From the NCBI GenBank assembly GCA_022866645.1, contig JALHUQ010000008.1, positions 1 through 7,040 of the forward strand: DNA of 7,040 bases. The letters run 5' to 3'. The stretch is from Woeseiaceae bacterium (GTDB taxonomy: Bacteria > Pseudomonadota > Gammaproteobacteria > Steroidobacterales > Woeseiaceae). The position numbers and the translations under genes were made by a program. The notes beneath the pieces are model-generated. The model saw only the letters and a program-made list of their open reading frames with translations. It was not told where the DNA came from and searched no databases. Below are positions 1 to 5,451 of this stretch, one piece after another. The first letter of the stretch is position 1, and each line of letters opens with the position of its first letter.

Positions 1-336
1 GAAAGCGCGGATACCGATAGCATCGCCGTAGGACGCGATAACCGGAACCGCTTCCCGGATGTGCTCAGCTGCGCGGCCGTCCATGACGATGCCGGGCCGG
101 GTTTCCAGGCCGTGTATGGACATGTCGGGCGAGATGACGAATGAACCGCCGCCGAGACGAATCATCGCCGCCTGAAACGAAGCCAGGGTGCTTAGTGATG
201 GACTCAGAAACAACAATGAAAGGACTTTTCCTTTCAGGGCGTCGGGCTCGGGATGGGAGTCCAGGCGGCCGGCCAGAGTTATGAGTGCCCGTATCTCTTC
301 ATTGGAAAAGTCCGCGAGATCGTTAAACGCTTTCAT
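1..336 (-). CDS. argF': N-acylornithine carbamoyltransferase (ArgF'-like), N-terminal part, cut by window edge
   Basis: Only the first 112 residues are present; the gene runs off the left edge. By family, the enzyme transfers the carbamoyl group of carbamoyl phosphate to N-acetyl- or N-succinyl-ornithine, giving N-acylcitrulline in the cytoplasm. Recognisable pieces are LKGKVLSLLFLSPSL (34-48), an LE..PGIVMDG segment (77-87), EHIREAVPV (91-99) and GIRAF (108-112), in the order seen in Xanthomonas acetylornithine and Bacteroides succinylornithine transcarbamylases. Two oddities: the carbamoyl-phosphate loop, normally Ser-x-Arg-Thr-Arg, reads Ser47-Leu-Ser-Thr-Leu51; and the position of the specificity glutamate (Xanthomonas Glu92, Bacteroides Pro90, as I recall) is Ala90, which favours succinylornithine. 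The reading frame is otherwise intact. The ATG overlaps the aminotransferase stop by one base (TGATG) and has a strong AGAGGAA ribosome-binding site. Family assignment is firm; substrate and activity are inferred. Confidence 0.82.
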   Translation of the reverse strand, partial: MKAFNDLADFSNEEIRALITLAGRLDSHPEPDALKGKVLSLLFLSPSLSTLASFQAAMIRLGGGSFVISPDMSIHGLETRPGIVMDGRAAEHIREAVPVIASYGDAIGIRAF

Positions 337-1541
337 CAGTAGTTCCTCTGGTCGGTCGCTGGCGAAATGTTTCGTAACGCCAGAGCAAGTTGATCAATAT
401 GCCTGGATTCAAGTACCAGCGGGGCAAGGATGCGAAGCACATTCGGATCGCTGCTGGTGCCCGTCAATATATCGTGTTCAAGTAGCGCGTCGCGCACTTC
501 AATAGCAGGGCGATCGCAGACGAGCCCGAGTAACAGGCCCATGCCCTGTATTCTCTTTACGGGTCCAACGACGCAACGCTCGCGAATAGCGATTTCAGAA
601 CGACGCACATTCGCGAGCAGATCTTCGTCGCGAATGGCATCAATCGTCGCGGCAATCGCCGCCGCGGCTATAGGACCACCGCCAAACGTCGAGCCAAGGT
701 CACCGGGGCCAAACTTCGCCGCGATTGCGTCGCTGCACAAAACCGCGCCGCAGGGGATGCCTCCACCCAAGGCCTTGGCACTGGTCAGAATATCGGGTTC
801 GATGCCGTGTGCCTGGACCGCGAAAAAGTGGCCGCAGCGACCCATACCGGATTGCACTTCGTCGGCGATCAGCAGGGCTCCGTGTTTTGTTGTCTCTGCT
901 CTTAATGCGCTCAGGAACTCCGTCGACAGAGCGTAGGCGCCAGCCACTCCCTGCACCGGTTCGAAAATAACGGCTGCAATATCGCTGCCTATCATCGCCG
1001 TGGCTGCGGCGACATCGTCACGCGGTATGAAAGCTACGTCGAACGGTTTTGACGGAAATCCGTACCAGCGATCAGAATTCCAGGTCACAGCCGCCGCTGC
1101 CGCCGTTCGACCGTGGAAGCCTCCGCTTATCGCGAGGACTTTCTTGCGACCGGTGGTCGAGCAGGCCATTCGCAACGCGTTTTCGTTTGCTTCGGCGCCT
1201 GAGTTGACGAAGAACACCCGGTCCAGGCCTTGAGGCGCCACCTCGACAAGTTTTTCGGCAGCCTCCGCGCGAATGTCGAGTGCCACTGCATTGCTCTGGA
1301 ACAGCAATTTTTCGCTTTGCTCGGTAATCGCTTTAACGAGCCGCGGATGACCATAGCCCAGGGCAGCGACAGCGTGGCCGCCGTAGAGGTCGAGTATGCG
1401 TCGGCCGTCCCTGGTGAAAATATCGCAACCGCTCGCGCGTTCCGGCACAAACGGCAGTTGCCCGTACACGGGGATAGTGACGGCGGCTTCACGAATTCGC
1501 GGATCGGAAGAGAGGGCCTGATCGGCAATGGTCGCCATCAT
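336..1541 (-). CDS. argD: Acetylornithine/succinylornithine aminotransferase (ArgD family)
   Basis: This is a PLP-dependent class-III aminotransferase of 401 residues, the usual ArgD length. It converts N-acylglutamate semialdehyde plus glutamate to N-acylornithine and 2-oxoglutarate in the cytoplasm. Motifs visible in order are LDLYGGHAVAALGYGHP (50-66), NSGAEANENALRMA (113-126) with the phosphate-binding Ser-Gly-Ala, GGFHGRT (140-146), DEVQSGMGR (227-235) with the pyridine-nitrogen Asp227, TSAKALGGGIP (253-263) with the Schiff-base Lys256, and GSTFGGGP (283-290). The start was taken at 1541 because ATGATG there overlaps the argC stop as ATGA. The frame is open upstream to 1700, but that stretch lies wholly within argC and encodes an arginine-rich, non-family sequence. 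The second ATG (1538) is a possible alternative. Whether the acyl group is acetyl or succinyl cannot be told from this gene alone; given its position, a catabolic role (AstC) is unlikely. Confidence 0.93.
   Translation of the reverse strand: MMATIADQALSSDPRIREAAVTIPVYGQLPFVPERASGCDIFTRDGRRILDLYGGHAVAALGYGHPRLVKAITEQSEKLLFQSNAVALDIRAEAAEKLVEVAPQGLDRVFFVNSGAEANENALRMACSTTGRKKVLAISGGFHGRTAAAAAVTWNSDRWYGFPSKPFDVAFIPRDDVAAATAMIGSDIAAVIFEPVQGVAGAYALSTEFLSALRAETTKHGALLIADEVQSGMGRCGHFFAVQAHGIEPDILTSAKALGGGIPCGAVLCSDAIAAKFGPGDLGSTFGGGPIAAAAIAATIDAIRDEDLLANVRRSEIAIRERCVVGPVKRIQGMGLLLGLVCDRPAIEVRDALLEHDILTGTSSDPNVLRILAPLVLESRHIDQLALALRNISPATDQRNY
343..349 (-). promoter_or_regulatory. Ribosome-binding site of the argF'-like gene
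   Basis: The minus strand reads AGAGGAA, six bases before the ATG at 336, inside the last codons of the aminotransferase gene. It is the best Shine-Dalgarno match in the arginine operon and fixes the start at 336. It suggests that this gene can be initiated independently as well as by coupling. Confidence 0.7.
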
Positions 1542-2599
1542 GTCCACCCGGGTGCTGCGGCGGTAAGGCCTGCTGTTTCTGGCAGGTCCCAAAGGCGGTT
1601 CATCCATTGAATAGCACCGCCGGCGGCCCCCTTGACGAGGTTGTCGATGGCGCTCATGACAACGACCGATACCCCGTCGGTCGCGACGCCGATGTGGCAC
1701 ATATTGCTGGCGACGACGTTTTTCAGTTTCGGCGTGTCGGTGACGACCTCAACGAACGGTGCGTTCGCGTAGGCTTGTAAATAGACGTCTCTGAGTTGCT
1801 GCTCGCTGACGCTGCTCTTCGCCCTGGCCTGCAGGGTAATGTGCATGCCTCTTGCGAAGGGGCCCGAATGTGGCACGAAGTGCACTTTCGTTTCGCGGCC
1901 ACTCGCCGCAGTCGCAAGGCCGGCCATCTCCGGGGAGTGACGATGTGCGAGTGGCTTGTAGGCATACAAGTTACTGTTGCGCTCAGGGTGATGTGTGCCA
2001 GCCTGCGGGCTACGGCCGGAGCCGGTACTGCCCGTAACTCCCGATACAAAAATCTCCGCCTCTGTCAGTCCGGACCGCATCAGCGGTACGGCCGCGAGCA
2101 ATGTCGCTGTTGCGAAACAGCCCGGATGTCCGACGTGCGGCGTCGGGATGCTGTCGACGTGCTCCGGCAAAGCGCAGGTAAACTGGCTGAGCAAGTCCGG
2201 CGCACCGTGTTTGCCGCCGTAAACAGATTCCCAGGCAGACTCCTCGGCATAACGAAAATCGGCAGACGAGTCGACAACGTGCATTGTCAGGCGCTTTGCG
2301 TCGCTTGCGCGCAATGCCGCCGCGATGATTTCGGCCGACGCACCGTGCGGTGCAGCCGAGAACAACGCGACATTGCCGCCGTCCGCGATCGCATTCAGCC
2401 ACTTGTCATGGGCGACGAAACTCACTCCGGCCAGTACTTGTGACAGATGAGGGAAAGTGTCGGCGACTGGCCGGCCGGCGCGACTGTCTGAGACAGCGGC
2501 AACCAGTCTGAAGTTGGGGTGACCGGCGATCAGGCGGAGCAACTCGCCGCCGACATAGCCGCTCGCGCCCAATACAACGGCCTGGATCGGCGCGCTCAT
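1538..2599 (-). CDS. argC: N-acetyl-gamma-glutamyl-phosphate reductase (ArgC)
   Basis: This 353-residue protein is expected to reduce N-acylglutamyl phosphate to the semialdehyde with NADPH, the third step of arginine synthesis. An N-terminal Rossmann motif GASGYVGGELLRL (11-23) binds the dinucleotide. The catalytic cysteine is Cys161 in HPGCFATA (158-165; the family usually has NPGC). GVTGSTGSGRSP (187-198), HRHSPE (219-224, carrying the catalytic histidine), the HSGPFARGM segment (244-252) and NLVKGAAGGAIQWMN (320-334) complete the family pattern. The ATG overlaps the stop of geneX as ATGA, and the reading frame ends inside the aminotransferase start in the same way. A strong hairpin lies just 5' of the start codon, see 2603-2625. 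The gene appears intact. Identity is certain; acetyl versus succinyl substrate is open. Confidence 0.96.
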   Translation of the reverse strand: MSAPIQAVVLGASGYVGGELLRLIAGHPNFRLVAAVSDSRAGRPVADTFPHLSQVLAGVSFVAHDKWLNAIADGGNVALFSAAPHGASAEIIAAALRASDAKRLTMHVVDSSADFRYAEESAWESVYGGKHGAPDLLSQFTCALPEHVDSIPTPHVGHPGCFATATLLAAVPLMRSGLTEAEIFVSGVTGSTGSGRSPQAGTHHPERNSNLYAYKPLAHRHSPEMAGLATAASGRETKVHFVPHSGPFARGMHITLQARAKSSVSEQQLRDVYLQAYANAPFVEVVTDTPKLKNVVASNMCHIGVATDGVSVVVMSAIDNLVKGAAGGAIQWMNRLWDLPETAGLTAAAPGWT

Positions 2600-3651
2600 G
2601 CCGCTGCCCTGCCGAGCAGGGCAGCGATCTTGTCGCCGAGAGCCACGCCGTTGGACAGTGCATTGATCGCGGGTAGTGACAGTCGTTCCGCTATCTGCTG
2701 TATGCCGACATCGTTGTCGGTCGCTGGTCCGGACACGACTGCAGGTTCGATACTGTATTCATCCCGCAAAATCTTTGCGCCGCCCCAGGCGGAAACCGGG
2801 TCATTGGCGCACAACACCACTGCCGTCAATGCATCGCGAATTTGCTTGTCCGCGAGTATGGCGGCAACACCGTAGGAACCGAGCAGTCCGTCCCCGAGCT
2901 CAAGTACGATTACATCGGGCGACTTGCCGCTGAGGCGCGTAAGCAGTGCCCGTGTCAGCGCAGGGCCATTCTTCGCTGTGGTTGTAACGACACCGAGGTC
3001 AGAAAAAATCATCGTGTCCGTTGCGCCGGCATCTTCCATTGCAAGTATGTCTCGACGCAATGAAACCCCGGTCGCTTTGCAAGCCGCGACCTTGAGTCCC
3101 AAATGTCGAAGCCTGCTGACAATCGCGCAGGCCGCGGCCGTCTTGCCAGAGTCCATGCAGGTGCCAGCGAGAGCGATGACGGGAACGCCAGCGGTTTCCA
3201 AACTCGCATTCACGTCAAGTTTCGAAAAACCGGAGCGAGCCGGAACGCCTATTCGTTCGCCGAGATACGGGAATTCAAGAACGGTGCCCAGCACTTCGCA
3301 TTCAAACGGGGTGCCGACTGCCGGATTTGCGGAATCGCAGATCCCGATGACACCGCCGATATTGAGGAGCTGCACGTGATCACCCACCGCGAGTTCCGTT
3401 GGCAGATGTCCGGAGTAGCCGCGCAAGGCATTGCGGTGGCCGAGAGCACCGACAATCACATCGCCCATAGTGACTGTGGCCATCCGTCCGGAGGTCAGCT
3501 CAAGCTGGTTATAACGTGACTTGTTATTCAGCACACGTACCGCGATCAACACACCTTCCTCACATGGAATATCGGTGGACAACCGGACCTCAGAGGTCAG
3601 GTTATTGTGCTGTGCAACGGAGGCAATTTTATCGACAACGACCGTCTTCAT
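2596..3651 (-). CDS. geneX: DUF1611/BioD-like P-loop protein within the arginine operon, function unknown
   Basis: This 351-residue protein has no function I can assign. The C-terminal part (about 155-351) is a P-loop NTPase fold of the BioD/DUF1611 (SIMIBI-like) kind: hydrophobic strand then GTCMDSGKT (163-171), spaced like GTDTEVGKT of dethiobiotin synthetase; KATGV (192-196); a DTMIFSDLG segment (212-220); the strand DVIVLELGDG (246-255) in the place where DUF1611 proteins have their acidic/Gly segment; and AVVLCANDP (277-285). The N-terminal 150 residues look beta-rich, with VGALGHRNALRGYSGHLP (67-84) and LLNIGGVIG (95-103), and match nothing I know. There is no signal peptide or membrane segment, so it is probably cytoplasmic. 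It starts one base after the argG stop and overlaps argC, which ties it to arginine synthesis. Possible roles are an acyl-glutamate-forming enzyme (DUF1611 member DgcN is reported to N-acetylate D-glutamate), an ATP-dependent ligase or kinase, or a regulator. It is not an amino-acid-kinase-fold ArgB and is unlikely to be BioD. Confidence 0.8.
   Translation of the reverse strand: MKTVVVDKIASVAQHNNLTSEVRLSTDIPCEEGVLIAVRVLNNKSRYNQLELTSGRMATVTMGDVIVGALGHRNALRGYSGHLPTELAVGDHVQLLNIGGVIGICDSANPAVGTPFECEVLGTVLEFPYLGERIGVPARSGFSKLDVNASLETAGVPVIALAGTCMDSGKTAAACAIVSRLRHLGLKVAACKATGVSLRRDILAMEDAGATDTMIFSDLGVVTTTAKNGPALTRALLTRLSGKSPDVIVLELGDGLLGSYGVAAILADKQIRDALTAVVLCANDPVSAWGGAKILRDEYSIEPAVVSGPATDNDVGIQQIAERLSLPAINALSNGVALGDKIAALLGRAAA
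2603..2625 (-). promoter_or_regulatory. Perfect 9-bp hairpin at the argC start
   Basis: On the minus strand, GCTGCCCTG, a five-base loop and CAGGGCAGC form a perfect GC-rich stem. It ends three bases before the argC ATG and covers its only purine-rich Shine-Dalgarno candidate (AGGGCAGCGG). The same bases encode the last residues of geneX. No U-run follows, so it is not a normal terminator. It would hide the argC start unless ribosomes finishing geneX open it, so translational coupling is the likely role. That role is inferred. Confidence 0.5.
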
Positions 3652-3652
3652 A

Positions 3653-4861
3653 TCAATTTCCCGCCGCGCGTGTCTGTAGCGATCCAGGCAACGACAGTAT
3701 GCGCGCGTAGCCTAGCGCGTCGTTGGCGGTCCATTCCCCCGCCGACTCGCCATAGATTCCTTTGGTCGCCGCGAGCAGAGAATGTTTCGATGCAGTGCCT
3801 TCGATGAACAACTGACCGGGTCGCAACGCAAATCTTACAGTGCCGCTAACACGTTTTTGCGAGGACGCGAGCAAGGCCTGGATATCGGCGCAGGCCAGAT
3901 CCAGTTGTTTGCCTTCGTGAACGAGCTCGCCGTAGACGGCAGACACGCTGTCCTTAATCCGAATTTGCTGCCCACTGAGAACGAGTTTCTCAAGTTCACG
4001 GTGTGCAGTGATCAAAGTGATGGCAGCGGGTGCTTCGAAGGCAACACGACCCTTCGTGCCGAGTATGGTATCGCCAAGATGTATACCGCGACCGATACCG
4101 TAACTGCCCGCGAGCGCTTCGAGTTTTTCAATTAGCGTGACCGGCTGCAGTGCTACTCCATCCAGCGCAATCGGCACGCCGGAGTCGAATTCCAGTGTGT
4201 GGTGGGACTCGTCCTGCGGCGCTGAAAAGGCATTCGCCGACAATACCCAGGCTGATTCGGGAATGGACCCGTCAGACGTTAGCGTTTCCTTGCCGCCTAT
4301 CGTAATGCCCCAAAGGCCGCGATTAATCGAATAGGCGGACCCTTGTGCAGGCAAAGGCAGACCGTGTTGTTCGAGATAGGCCAGTTGTTCTTTGCGGACC
4401 CAGTTGTTGTCACGGACCGGCGCCAATATCTCCAGGCCCGGGCTCAGCGTTCGCAGTGCGACTTCGAAACGAACCTGGTCATTGCCCGCTGCTGTGCAGC
4501 CATGGGCCACCGTGCTTGCACCGCGTGCAATTGCAGTTTCAGCCAGGCGTTGTGCCTGCAGCCCACGCTCAGCGCCGACGCAGAGTGGATACGCCTGGCC
4601 GCGCAACACGTTACCCGCGATCAAATAACGAATGACGTTGTCGAAGAATTCCTGCTTTGCATCGATCAACACATGTTCGATGGCGCCGAGCGCCATGGCA
4701 CGCTCTTCCAGTGCGATGGCAGCCGCCTCGTTGATGCCGCCGGTATCCACGCAAGCAGTAATAACATCGCGGCCATAGGTCTCTTTCAACCATGGCACAC
4801 AAAACGAGGTATCAAGTCCGCCCGAAAACGCGAGAATGATTGGTGAAGTGTCCTTGTTCAT
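3653..4861 (-). CDS. argG: Argininosuccinate synthase (ArgG)
   Basis: This 402-residue enzyme condenses citrulline and aspartate with ATP to give argininosuccinate, AMP and pyrophosphate. The N-type ATP pyrophosphatase loop is AFSGGLDTSF (11-20). HGCTAAGNDQVRFE (120-133) is the citrulline/aspartate-binding segment; the family norm is HGCTGKGNDQVRFE, so Gly-Lys is replaced by Ala-Ala, closer to the Bacteroidetes form with Ala-Gly-Asn. GIGRGIHLGDTILGTKGRVAFEAP (255-278) followed by the TAHRELE segment (285-291) is the C-terminal synthetase domain, again of the type found with Xanthomonas and Bacteroidetes N-acylornithine carbamoyltransferases. The ATG overlaps the argR stop as ATGA and has a GGAG five bases upstream. 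Because citrulline must be deacylated first in such pathways, an argE'-type deacylase is expected elsewhere. The gene appears intact. Confidence 0.96.
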   Translation of the reverse strand: MNKDTSPIILAFSGGLDTSFCVPWLKETYGRDVITACVDTGGINEAAAIALEERAMALGAIEHVLIDAKQEFFDNVIRYLIAGNVLRGQAYPLCVGAERGLQAQRLAETAIARGASTVAHGCTAAGNDQVRFEVALRTLSPGLEILAPVRDNNWVRKEQLAYLEQHGLPLPAQGSAYSINRGLWGITIGGKETLTSDGSIPESAWVLSANAFSAPQDESHHTLEFDSGVPIALDGVALQPVTLIEKLEALAGSYGIGRGIHLGDTILGTKGRVAFEAPAAITLITAHRELEKLVLSGQQIRIKDSVSAVYGELVHEGKQLDLACADIQALLASSQKRVSGTVRFALRPGQLFIEGTASKHSLLAATKGIYGESAGEWTANDALGYARILSLPGSLQTRAAGN

Positions 4862-5325
4862 TGGGTCTCCATGCGACTCCAGGAACGAGCTGAATGCTCA
4901 ATCCGTGTAATGAGGTTTTTCTGCGCGGTACCGGAGTCAGTCGCAACAAATACCGTGTCGTCGCCGCCGATGTTGCCGATCACTTCAGGCCAATTGCAGC
5001 GGTCAAATGCGAGTGCGACTCGTTGTGCGGCGCCGATAGCCGTCTTGACGACGAGCAGGTTCGGGCCCGCCGGATGAATGGTGCGCAGCAAGTCAGCGAC
5101 GGCGCCGAGATGGTCTACGTCGCCGCTGCCACTGATCGGCAGTTCGTAGCCCCTGGCGGTCCTTATTGCGCCCAGCTCGCGCAGGTCACGGCTGACGCAG
5201 GACTGTGTCGCGCCGTAACCCTGGGCCGCAAGCGCGGCCACCAGCGAGCTCTGCGTTTCGGCAGGTCCTTGCAGGAGTAATTGGCGTATTACTTCGCGAC
5301 GTTGTTGATGATGCTTGTTGGGCAC
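4858..5325 (-). CDS. argR: Arginine repressor ArgR
   Basis: This is a 155-residue, normal-length ArgR. The N-terminal winged helix-turn-helix (about 8-62) contains QSCVSRDLRELGAIR (41-55), matching the family's TQATVSRDLRELG recognition helix. The C-terminal hexamerisation and arginine-binding domain (about 85-155) contains GPNLLVVKTAIGAAQRVA (87-104) and IGNIGGDDTVFV (116-127), with the Asp-Asp pair (122-123) that binds L-arginine. With bound arginine it should act as a hexamer repressing its own operon. The start is GTG at 5325, preceded by a weak GAGAT. The nearby ATG at 5339 is out of frame, and no other in-frame start fits the family length. It is the first gene of the arginine operon and overlaps argG by four bases, so repressor and enzymes should share one transcript. 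ARG-box-like sites lie directly upstream. Confidence 0.95.
   Translation of the reverse strand: MPNKHHQQRREVIRQLLLQGPAETQSSLVAALAAQGYGATQSCVSRDLRELGAIRTARGYELPISGSGDVDHLGAVADLLRTIHPAGPNLLVVKTAIGAAQRVALAFDRCNWPEVIGNIGGDDTVFVATDSGTAQKNLITRIEHSARSWSRMETQ
4867..4870 (-). promoter_or_regulatory. Ribosome-binding site of argG
   Basis: GGAG on the minus strand lies five bases before the ATG at 4861 and inside the last codons of argR. It supports the ATGA-overlap start of argG. Confidence 0.6.
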
Positions 5326-5334
5326 GGACGATCT

Positions 5335-5348
5335 CGCATAAATATGCG
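5335..5348. promoter_or_regulatory. ARG box 1 (ArgR operator)
   Basis: CGCATAAATATGCG is a perfect 6-bp inverted repeat around AA. It fits the general ARG-box pattern TGMATWWWWATKCA at 12 of 14 positions; only the outermost base of each half differs. It covers the predicted transcription start of the argR operon. Confidence 0.65.
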
Positions 5349-5373
5349 CATAATTTGAACATCATGCGCATAA
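5335..5373 (+). repeat. Three copies of CGCATAA in the argR operator region
   Basis: CGCATAA occurs at 5335-5341, 5347-5353 and 5367-5373. The last two belong to a longer 10-base direct repeat, ATGCGCATAA, at 5344-5353 and 5364-5373, exactly 20 bases apart. The repeats supply the half-sites of the ARG boxes, so they probably reflect operator structure. Confidence 0.6.
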
Positions 5374-5381
5374 GTAGTCAA
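5353..5381 (-). promoter_or_regulatory. Sigma-70 promoter of the argR-argG arginine operon
   Basis: On the minus strand TTGACT (5381-5376, 5/6 to consensus), a 17-base spacer and TCAAAT (5358-5353, 4/6) form a plausible promoter. Transcription would begin near 5346, about 20 bases before the GTG. Both ARG-box-like sites overlap the promoter or its start point, as expected for ArgR repression. Confidence 0.55.
5367..5380. promoter_or_regulatory. ARG box 2 (weaker ArgR operator)
   Basis: CGCATAAGTAGTCA fits TGMATWWWWATKCA at 11 of 14 positions. Its centre is 32 bases from that of box 1, about three helical turns, so one ArgR hexamer could contact both. It overlaps the -35 element and spacer of the argR promoter. 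A further imperfect half-site arrangement lies between the two boxes (5356-5368). Confidence 0.45.
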
Positions 5382-5415
5382 GCCCCGATGACACGTTTTT
5401 TGCTCTCTACTGCGC

Positions 5416-5421
5416 TACACT
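5416..5421 (+). promoter_or_regulatory. Possible -10 element of the esterase gene
   Basis: TACACT matches four of six -10 consensus bases and lies 30 bases before the esterase ATG. No convincing -35 is found 16-18 bases upstream. A heptamer, ACTGCGC, is repeated at 5409-5415 and 5419-5425 around it. The ARG boxes are about 40 bases further upstream, so ArgR control of the esterase is possible but not shown. Confidence 0.3.
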
Positions 5422-5440
5422 GCGCCGCTTTATTCAGTCC

Positions 5441-5444
5441 GGAG
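5441..5444 (+). promoter_or_regulatory. Ribosome-binding site of the esterase gene
   Basis: GGAG lies seven bases before the ATG at 5452 and fixes the start, which also matches the family's usual N-terminal length. Confidence 0.65.
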
Positions 5445-5451
5445 CAGCAGT

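Noticed and set aside
1542..1700. An N-terminal extension of the aminotransferase starting at 1700
   Set aside because: It lies entirely within argC in another frame and encodes an arginine-rich stretch unlike ArgD. ATGATG at 1541 gives the normal family length and the same ATGA overlap as the other junctions.
1796..2443. Long plus-strand open frames opposite argC, argG and geneX (for example 1796-2443, 4343-4846)
   Set aside because: They are antisense shadows of conserved genes in GC-rich DNA, with no recognisable motifs and no credible ribosome-binding sites.
2603..2625. The hairpin before argC as a transcription terminator
   Set aside because: No U-run follows on the minus strand, and the structure sits in the middle of an overlapping operon.
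2596..3651. geneX as the missing acetylglutamate kinase ArgB or as BioD
   Set aside because: It has no amino-acid-kinase fold motifs, so ArgB is ruled out. It shares only the P-loop style with BioD, carries an extra 150-residue domain and has no biotin-gene context.
5186..5371. A short minus-strand frame with ATG starts at 5371 and 5339, upstream of argR
   Set aside because: It is out of frame with argR, shows no family resemblance and runs through the operator and promoter. The ArgR protein starts at GTG 5325.
5409..5425. Repeated heptamer ACTGCGC upstream of the esterase as a regulator site
   Set aside because: There are only two seven-base copies, overlapping a -10-like sequence; chance similarity is likely.
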